Source: Dermanyssus gallinae (taxonomy: Eukaryota; Arthropoda; Arachnida; Mesostigmata; Dermanyssidae). From it: a DNA stretch of 64,000 nucleotides. The translations under genes and the position numbers were made by a program. The DNA is taken from assembly GCA_003439945.1 (NCBI GenBank), contig QVRM01005377.1:288501-352500 (forward strand), written 5' to 3'. The stretch's first letter is position 1, and the number at the start of each line of letters is the position of its first letter. Positions 58,288 to 64,000 of this stretch are shown here, piece by piece. Below the pieces are notes generated by a model. That model was given only the letters and a program-made list of their open reading frames with translations, was not told where the DNA came from and did no database searches.

Positions 58288-58323
58288 CAGAATGCATTGC
58301 TGTCAGTGTCGCAATGCATTCTG
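58288..58323 (+). repeat. perfect 13-bp hairpin
   Basis: cagaatgcattgc and gcaatgcattctg flank a 10-nt loop (tgtcagtgtc). The pairing can be extended by three more positions with one G-T. Confidence 0.92.
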
Positions 58324-58557
58324 TAGGAAAAAAAATAGGATTTTTTTATCTGACAGCAACAATGACATCCCTTATCAGGGTGGTTAAAACATTCTTAAAA
58401 TATAACCTTATAAACACCTTATTTGATGTTTTGTGGATGTGTGCAATCTACTGAGGCGTAGTGCTCTAAGATAGAGATGTTTTCGTAACGCTCGCAAATG
58501 GCGCAGCTGCTTATATATTTCATTACTCTATTGAAACATTGTATCTATTGTAGCGTT

Positions 58558-58560
<3 letters not shown>

Positions 58561-58616
<56 letters not shown>

Positions 58617-58635
58617 GGAGGGAGAGAGAGTGAAA
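58561..58635 (+). repeat. compound (AT)n-(GA)n tract
   Basis: AT array 58561-58599 joined to GA-rich purine sequence to about 58635. Same design as 5911-5998. Confidence 0.95.
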
Positions 58636-58922
58636 GAAAACTTGCCCAGGCAAGACTATGCCGATCTCGGGTTAACAGGGCATCGAGGCAGTTCGTTATT
58701 GCAGTATGCCCTAAATATAGTTGGCTATATAGAAGACGTCAATTTAATATTCTTGTAGCTGTGTACGTATTGCATTGTTAATGTGGTGGTTGTAATAATA
58801 CGGTTTCACGGACGCCATGCGAGCAAACTAGGTTGTTATGTGTGCCAGTAAACAAGACTATGTAACATACCTAAATGATTGAATAAAATTGCTCGAACCT
58901 TTGAGTATAATGTATTTACAAT

Positions 58923-58928
<6 letters not shown>

Positions 58929-58998
<70 letters not shown>
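58929..58998 (+). repeat. (AT)n microsatellite, interrupted
   Basis: About 70 bp of AT with two TTT interruptions. Confidence 0.95.
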
Positions 58999-58999
58999 C

Positions 59000-59816
59000 G
59001 CTGTGTGTAGGCTGCCTCGTACTGTCACGCTCATCGTCTACGTTTCAGCAGGTACCATGCCCAACGACTTGATGCATCAACGATTGATCTTACAGACATC
59101 GGTGTACTCACCTGCAATATAAAGAGAACATTTTCTATTAGTAATGGATCAAGCCGGTTTTGCATGCATATGTAATTGGCGCTTGCTTTAAACTTTCTGC
59201 ACGTTGTAGACAAAGACCGCATTTTTTATTATATATATATATTCTTTTTTTTATGGGACCGTTTTCTCCGGACGGCAAATTTATTTACGTTCAATAACTC
59301 TTCATTGAGCTTGAGAAATTTTCATTATTACATAAATTCAAACAATTATAATTATTCAGGTAATTTTGCAGAAAAGGCTATCGCCCGTGTCTGCCCGCTC
59401 TTGTGAGTGTGTCAACATCCTTCATATCATAACGGTGTTTAGTAGAATGCTTTTTATCTATGTTTTAAATGTGGTCAAAGACTCATCCAAATGCACATGA
59501 TTTCAATATATCCGGCGAAATTAAACAAATCTGTTGTTTAAGCGTGGTTTTGCATTCATTTGTAGATAATTCTAATACACATCTAAACAGATGAGAAAAT
59601 CTGGCATTTATGTTTACCAGGCGATAACTGAGCATTGAATAATTTGTCACAAGTCTTGTATATGGGTGTGTTACAACATTGTTTACAGCACTTCTGGTAG
59701 GATAAGCATGATTAGAAGTAGCTCCAAAGGGGGTACGGTATCTGCTATATATGTGTGTCAGAATGCTATATATGTATATTCCGTCAAAGTGCAATATATT
59801 TTTATCTCTCCACACT
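59000..59816. other. unassigned
   Basis: AT-rich; no gene recognised. The frames here are short or translate TA repeat. Confidence 0.5.
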
Positions 59817-59856
59817 TATATATATATATATATATAAATATATTTTTATCTCTCCA

Positions 59857-59910
<54 letters not shown>
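59817..59910 (+). repeat. (TA)n arrays with a local duplication
   Basis: TA arrays separated by aaatatatttttatctctcc, which repeats sequence just upstream (about 59793-59812). Confidence 0.93.
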
Positions 59911-59911
<1 letters not shown>

Positions 59912-60935
59912 CGGTTCGCAGAACGTCGTAGCGAGTGACTGGGTCAGTCAGTGCGTGTCAGTTAGTATTACCGCATCGTTAAACTCAAGTCTTTAGGCAA
60001 AATGTCTCCTTCTACTTCTCCTTGCGCTGCTGCCCTGCGGCTGCTCAATCTTTATCGGCATCGCCGTCCTCTTAGAGTAGCCGGAGTCCGAAGTGCGGCC
60101 TCAACCGACAATGTCCAGGACCAAACCATTTTTCCATTTGTCGGACGTCGCTTAATCGACAGAGAGATCCGCTCGGCCAAGTCATTCCGCACCTCCCAGG
60201 TGACAGCGAGCGTCGTCACCTCCTATTAAAAATGCAAAGGTACTTCAATTAGAACGACGAGCTGAAGGACACGGTTGAGGACTGGCTCCTGTCACAGCTG
60301 CAGGAAGCGCAGGGGGTCCTTCCGCTCGCAAAACAGTGTGATAGTTGTGCTCAAGCCTCTTGGTGATTACATTCGAATAAAGATTCTAATTATACCCCCA
60401 GTCTGCCTCCGGCCGCCACAGCGGACGGTCGCATCTTCGCTCGCTCCCGGCCAATCGGTATTGTTCGCTAACAATATCGGCAAAATTGACCGGGAAAGCG
60501 CACAGACCATCGTGCCGGCAAGGTGTCGACCCAGTGCAACCCCACCAGCACACCGCTGCCATCAATTCGTCGAAAATTTCGCGTTTTGTGGAACCGTGCA
60601 TTCGCTACAGTGTGTCAAGTTACGCTCGACGCCAGACCTACGTTCCGTGTCGTCATTCATTGTACCTGAGTCCCTCGTGTTGTAGTAGCCGCCCGGCTGA
60701 GCTACCATCCCCAGTAACTTAGCGTAGCAGCAACATCGTTACATTTTTGGGCGTCTGCTACGGCGACAAACGGTCGTGTTCCGTAAGAGCTCTGTGAATA
60801 TTCGCTTCGTTTTGGTGATCCTACCTCGTTTTCCCGGACAAGTTTTGTGTGAGTGCTCCTTCTCGTTCTCAAGTGCCTGGTGCGGTGTGCTTTTCCCATT
60901 TTTTCCTAGTTTCTTCGTGTTTTTTAGCCGTTTTG
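59911..60935 (+). other. upstream region of the right-end LINE
   Basis: A kb between the TA arrays and ORF1. It contains the mariner-like relic (60231-60390) and an unrecognised 75-codon frame from ATG 60002. The LINE's 5' end must lie after the relic or around it, but no border or TSD is visible. An in-frame stop (TGA 60816-60818) precedes ORF1, so ORF1 does not begin further upstream. Confidence 0.4.
60231..60390 (+). pseudogene. mariner-like transposase C-terminus
   Basis: Reading from 60232, MQRYFN, a stop, then NDELKDTVEDWLLSQLQEAQ, GVLPLAKQCDSCAQASW. With a one-base shift, GDYIRIK follows near 60362. This matches the C-terminal end of mariner-family transposases (DDELKxxVxDWL...GIxxLxKRWDKC...GDYIE). 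The DDD catalytic core is not visible upstream, so only the tail of the ORF remains, with one stop and one frameshift. Identification is from memory of the family pattern. Confidence 0.5.
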
Positions 60936-62435
60936 ATGTTTCCGACCAAACGCGCTGATGGACGGCGATGCGGATGCGGACGGCGAGAGCAGCGGTTCGC
61001 GCGGGTATCCACTCGAACTGGCGTCGCTACGTCGACCTCGTCCGCTGCGCTGGCGGCGTTGTCTGCCATGGCGGTGGAGGGTTGCCGCACGATGCGGTCA
61101 CGTTTAGAATTGTTGTCCGATGCACCTACGCCCGACGTGCGCTGCACGTCGCCTGCGACGTCGGCGCCCGTCTATGGTGCAAGTGATACTGCTGTTCGAC
61201 CGATAGAACAGCCTCGCCCAGCTGACAACGACACAACGACAGCGGAGACAATGGCTACTGAGACCGCACCAGGTGTCTCAGCTGCGCAAAAGCCTGCTGT
61301 CAAACGGGCCCGTGCTGCCTCAGACACGGAGGACTCTTCTAACAGTGCGGGGGTTTCTCGGAGCGCCGGCGATACGGCGAATGACGACGGCTTTGTGACA
61401 ATTATGAACAAGAAGTCGGCTAGACGGGTGCTTAAAGCCGAAGCGGAACTCTCGCGTTTCCGTGCATCGGTTGACATTGGCGCCGGTCCAATTTATACAG
61501 TGCGATTTCTGCCACAGGATTTGACGGCTTTGCCGCCCGAAGCCCCCAACAAGCAGCAGCAGAGCCAGCGCCCGCAATTTTCGGCTGAACAACTGTTGAA
61601 AGTGTTCAAGGCGCTCCATGACCTTGTGCCGGCGGCAACGTTGGGAGGGGGTCCTAAAGGGATAACGGCCACGGTGCCCACTATCTCGGCCGCAAGTGAG
61701 TTGGTGTCACTCAAGGTATTAGGAGGCGTGACGGTCGTGGGTCTATGTTCCTCAATGGATCAGTTTTGGGGCGTTATCAAAGACGTCAACCCGGCCTTCT
61801 CTGACGAGTGCCTTCTATCCGAGCTCGCCTCGTACGGCGCGGTAAAAATAAGGAGGGACACGAGGCCTGGGTGGAAAGATAAGCAGAACATCCGAGTGCC
61901 GTCTAGCAGGATACACGTTCTGTTCAAAAGGACACCACCTACTAAGGTCTTTATTGTGTGGAGGGATCACGATGTAACGGTCGAAGCATCGTCGCCGATT
62001 GTTTGCTTCAATTGCCAACGTACTGGCCACACGGCAACTCGTTGCACTCGCGCCCGTGCATGCAGGAGATGTGGTGCGCACGACCATCTTGCCGCATCAT
62101 GTCGAAATCGCGCTCGCTGCGTTGACTGCAGGGGCCCGCACCCTAGAGGGGACTCGTCTTGCCCTGTATTCGCGTTAGCTCGCGAGAAAAGCAAGGCCCT
62201 GCTTGGGTCGCTTATGCTCCAACATGCGCAGTTGTCGGCGCCGGCAGCCACCCTGGCCACCGCCCCGGACCCCGTACCCCCTGGACCACGCGAATCGGCA
62301 CCTGGGACCTACGCGGCGGCGGTACGCCGTTTGGTGATTCCAGTCTCTTCAGGCGTGGCTCCGGAAGCTTTGGCAGCGCCCGTCGAGGTCGTGCTCCCCC
62401 CCTTCCGGCCGATCCCTGCCCCCCGGAAATCTTAG
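60936..62435 (+). CDS. LINE ORF1, Gag-like CCHC protein
   Basis: Intact 499-residue ORF1 of a non-LTR retrotransposon. Such proteins bind the element's RNA to form the RNP that goes to the target. I start at ATG 60936 (MFPTKRADGRR); the frame is open from 60819 but offers no earlier ATG. The N-terminal third is Ala/Ser/Thr-rich with a basic KRARAASDTEDSSNS patch, followed by DDGFVTIMNKKSARR. A folded region follows. Three zinc knuckles lie at residues 357-370 (CFNCQRTGHTATRC), 376-389 (CRRCGAHDHLAASC) and 395-409 (CVDCRGPHPRGDSSC), ending in PVF, as in Jockey, I and R1 ORF1 proteins. The C-terminus is Ala/Pro-rich. Stop TAG; the next ORF starts 30 bp later. GC-rich codons contrast with the rest of the window. 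Confidence 0.9.
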   Translation: MFPTKRADGRRCGCGRREQRFARVSTRTGVATSTSSAALAALSAMAVEGCRTMRSRLELLSDAPTPDVRCTSPATSAPVYGASDTAVRPIEQPRPADNDTTTAETMATETAPGVSAAQKPAVKRARAASDTEDSSNSAGVSRSAGDTANDDGFVTIMNKKSARRVLKAEAELSRFRASVDIGAGPIYTVRFLPQDLTALPPEAPNKQQQSQRPQFSAEQLLKVFKALHDLVPAATLGGGPKGITATVPTISAASELVSLKVLGGVTVVGLCSSMDQFWGVIKDVNPAFSDECLLSELASYGAVKIRRDTRPGWKDKQNIRVPSSRIHVLFKRTPPTKVFIVWRDHDVTVEASSPIVCFNCQRTGHTATRCTRARACRRCGAHDHLAASCRNRARCVDCRGPHPRGDSSCPVFALAREKSKALLGSLMLQHAQLSAPAATLATAPDPVPPGPRESAPGTYAAAVRRLVIPVSSGVAPEALAAPVEVVLPPFRPIPAPRKS

Positions 62436-62465
62436 CTTCGTTCGAAGACGCCGCCATCTATTGAA

Positions 62466-62771
62466 ATGGAGCCCCCTAAACAAGTGGAACGAGTAATGGA
62501 CGCTGCTCACCGCCCTCCCAAGTGCCGTCGCCAATTGGTTACGAGTAGATCCGTCCCGCGCGGTCGCGCCGTCCCCCGCGTTCGGTCGCGCTTGCCTAAG
62601 TCGACAGACGACCATGACCTTGGTTCTTTGTCCAAGGCCGCAACACTGCTCGCACGTACCAACCCGAAGCTAGCCGACACGCTTCGAGGCATCGTTAACG
62701 CACTCCGTCCGCTGCTAGCTCTGGCACCGTTGCTGCAAGGTCTGGTGTCCCCCGCACCCACTTCCCAATGA
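62466..62771 (+). CDS. small middle ORF of the LINE
   Basis: A 101-codon frame between ORF1 and ORF2. The first half is strongly basic (RPPKCRRQLVTSRSVPRGRA), the second a likely helical hydrophobic segment (LADTLRGIVNALRPLLALAP). Its TGA (62769-62771) overlaps the ATG of ORF2 (62768-62770) as ATGA, so it could feed ORF2 translation by termination and re-initiation, known from some other LINEs. I recognise no domain. It may be a separate protein, or the distal part of ORF1 split by a stop. Confidence 0.6.
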   Translation: MEPPKQVERVMDAAHRPPKCRRQLVTSRSVPRGRAVPRVRSRLPKSTDDHDLGSLSKAATLLARTNPKLADTLRGIVNALRPLLALAPLLQGLVSPAPTSQ

Positions 62772-64000
62772 CGGACCCTGGCTCAGCTTCCTGTCCCCCT
62801 CCCCAGAGCGCTCCAGTCGCAGATAACCCCTCTATAAGGGTTACTTGTCCCAGATGCGGCCGGGACTTCACCCGCCGCGGTCTCCCGATTCATCAAGCTA
62901 GATGCCGTTCCACGCCTGCGACTGCCGCACCGTCTCCGACTGTATCCTCCGCGCCAACACTCCCGTCGCAGCCGAGACAGCCGCTGGTCGACAGGCTCAA
63001 CATTGCGATCCAACAATCAAGGGTGATGCGCGTGGTTCCCCGGGCGGTGAGGCCTTTGGTTGCCGAGCTCCTTTGCGACGTCCTCGACCTTGTGGCGGCC
63101 AACAACGACCTCCCCTCGTGGGAGTCGCTCCTGTCATTTGCTTATGTGGTACTTCAACTGCCACTTCGCACATTGTCGTCAATCTCTTTGGCAGCGACTG
63201 TCCGATCGAACCTCCGTGCATTTCGCGATGGCTGGCGTTTTGAGTATCGCGTAGGAGGTGTTAGAAGAGCCAGAACGGACCCGTGCGACTCGCCTGAGGA
63301 CTCGGCACGCCGCGTTTCGAGCTAGCTATCTGAGGGAGACGTTTCCGGGGCGGCCCGACTATTATGCTCTACCGACTCATTTGCGTCGGGGGACGGAGTC
63401 CTAGCTTCGCTTGCCACCAAGCACCCACCTGCTCCGCCGCACTTGGCTTTTCCTGCCCCTCCTGACTCGATGACGCACCATCAAATCTCAGTCGATGACG
63501 TCTTGGGAGCTGTAGCCGGCTTTCCGGCCAGTTCGTCCGCTGGTCCTGACGGTCTCCGCCCGCGCCATTTAAAGGATCTCCTTTCCTCCGGGATCGGACC
63601 GGTGGCCGGGAGACTGGCCGCATCACATGCCAGAGTGATGAACGTCCTGAGATAGGACCGACTGCCGGCTGAGGTCAGGGCGATCGTGTTCGGCGCCAAC
63701 CTATTCGCACTGCGCAAAAAAGACGCATCAATTCCCCCCATTGCCTGCCCTCTTACGTTACGGAGGATCGCAGCAAAGATAGCCTGCCGCGAGGCCAAAG
63801 AACTTATTATGGAACAACTTGGCCCGCACCAGCTGGGATTTGGCATTACGGGCGGAACGGAGACTGCCGTACATGCAGCAAGAGCCTTTATGCAATCAAG
63901 TCCCCCCGGTACGGCACTCCTGAAGTTGGATTTTCGCAATGCATTTAACACCATCCGTAGGGATTACCTCCTTCGTGCGGTTCGGGATACAGTCCCGGAA
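62768..64000 (+). pseudogene. LINE ORF2 with C2HC finger and RT, two TAGs, cut by window end
   Basis: ORF2 encodes the reverse transcriptase. The single frame from ATG 62768 to the window end is broken only by TAG at 63323-63325 and TAG at 63653-63655. N-terminus: one zinc finger, C27-x2-C30-x11-H42-x3-C46 (VTCPRCGRDFTRRGLPIHQ). Then a helical linker with LVAELLCDVLDLVAANND, and after the first TAG LSEGDVSGAARLLCSTDSFA. RT: SSAGPDGLRPRHLKDLL (GPDG near 63542), PLTLRRIAAKIACREAKEL, LGFGITGGTETAVHAAR, and motif A LLKLDFRNAFNTIRRDYLL near 63920-63976. There is no AP-endonuclease between finger and RT. R2-group elements carry N-terminal fingers and a C-terminal nuclease; the end of this ORF is outside the window. 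Two stops make this copy probably inactive, though young. Confidence 0.85.

Noticed and set aside
60849..60935. An upstream start that would give ORF1 528 residues
   Set aside because: The codon at 60849 is GTG, not ATG; the first ATG in the open frame is 60936.
61172..62615. Minus-strand frames of about 80-100 codons opposite ORF1
   Set aside because: They are shadows of the GC-rich intact ORF1; they contain no recognisable domain.

Overview
This window looks like nuclear DNA of an animal, most likely an arthropod. A tick or mite is plausible from the style of the reverse transcriptases, but the sequence does not prove it. There is no compact coding, no operon and no bacterial or viral gene set. 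Most of the 64 kb is repeat debris: remains of at least five kinds of non-LTR retrotransposon (LINE), several tRNA-derived SINEs, one 4 kb tandem satellite, more than twenty (TA)n tracts, trinucleotide arrays and G/C homopolymer runs. Host genes are represented at most by a few short candidate exons with splice-like borders.

Layout. 0.8-3.0 kb is a decayed R1/Jockey-type LINE (+). 5.0-6.0 kb has simple repeats and one possible micro-exon. 6.0-16.8 kb is mostly featureless, with a reverse-transcriptase (RT) relic on the minus strand at 10.5-10.9 kb. 16.9-21.0 kb is a satellite array of about 44-bp monomers built from a 13-bp odd palindrome. It abuts a 5'-truncated CR1-like LINE at 21.0-22.4 kb. 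23-31 kb holds one long unrecognised ORF, a Gly/Ala-tRNA-like SINE, a 271-bp insert between 17-bp direct repeats, a candidate terminal host exon, and a 2 kb trinucleotide-rich stretch. 31.7-33.3 kb has a Gln-rich broken coding stretch and another RT relic. 36-37.5 kb is dominated by TA microsatellites. 38.2-40.9 kb contains three RT relics, including a second copy of the 21 kb CR1-like family. 41-44.3 kb has SINE copies, an RT relic, a candidate terminal exon and a striking perfect hairpin. 49-58.3 kb has further SINEs, a tandemly duplicated endonuclease fragment and two minus-strand RT relics.

The right end (about 60.9-64.0 kb) is the youngest and most informative part. It is GC-rich and holds a LINE with an intact Gag-like ORF1 carrying three CCHC knuckles, a small middle ORF, and an ORF2 whose ATG overlaps the middle ORF's TGA stop. 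ORF2 begins with a C2HC zinc finger, goes through a helical linker to the RT domain with no room for an apurinic-type endonuclease, has two in-frame TAG codons, and runs off the window. A mariner-like transposase C-terminus lies just upstream.

The features do not form a pathway. They record repeated insertion and decay of LINEs and of SINEs that must use LINE machinery in trans. Several elements lie next to TA tracts.
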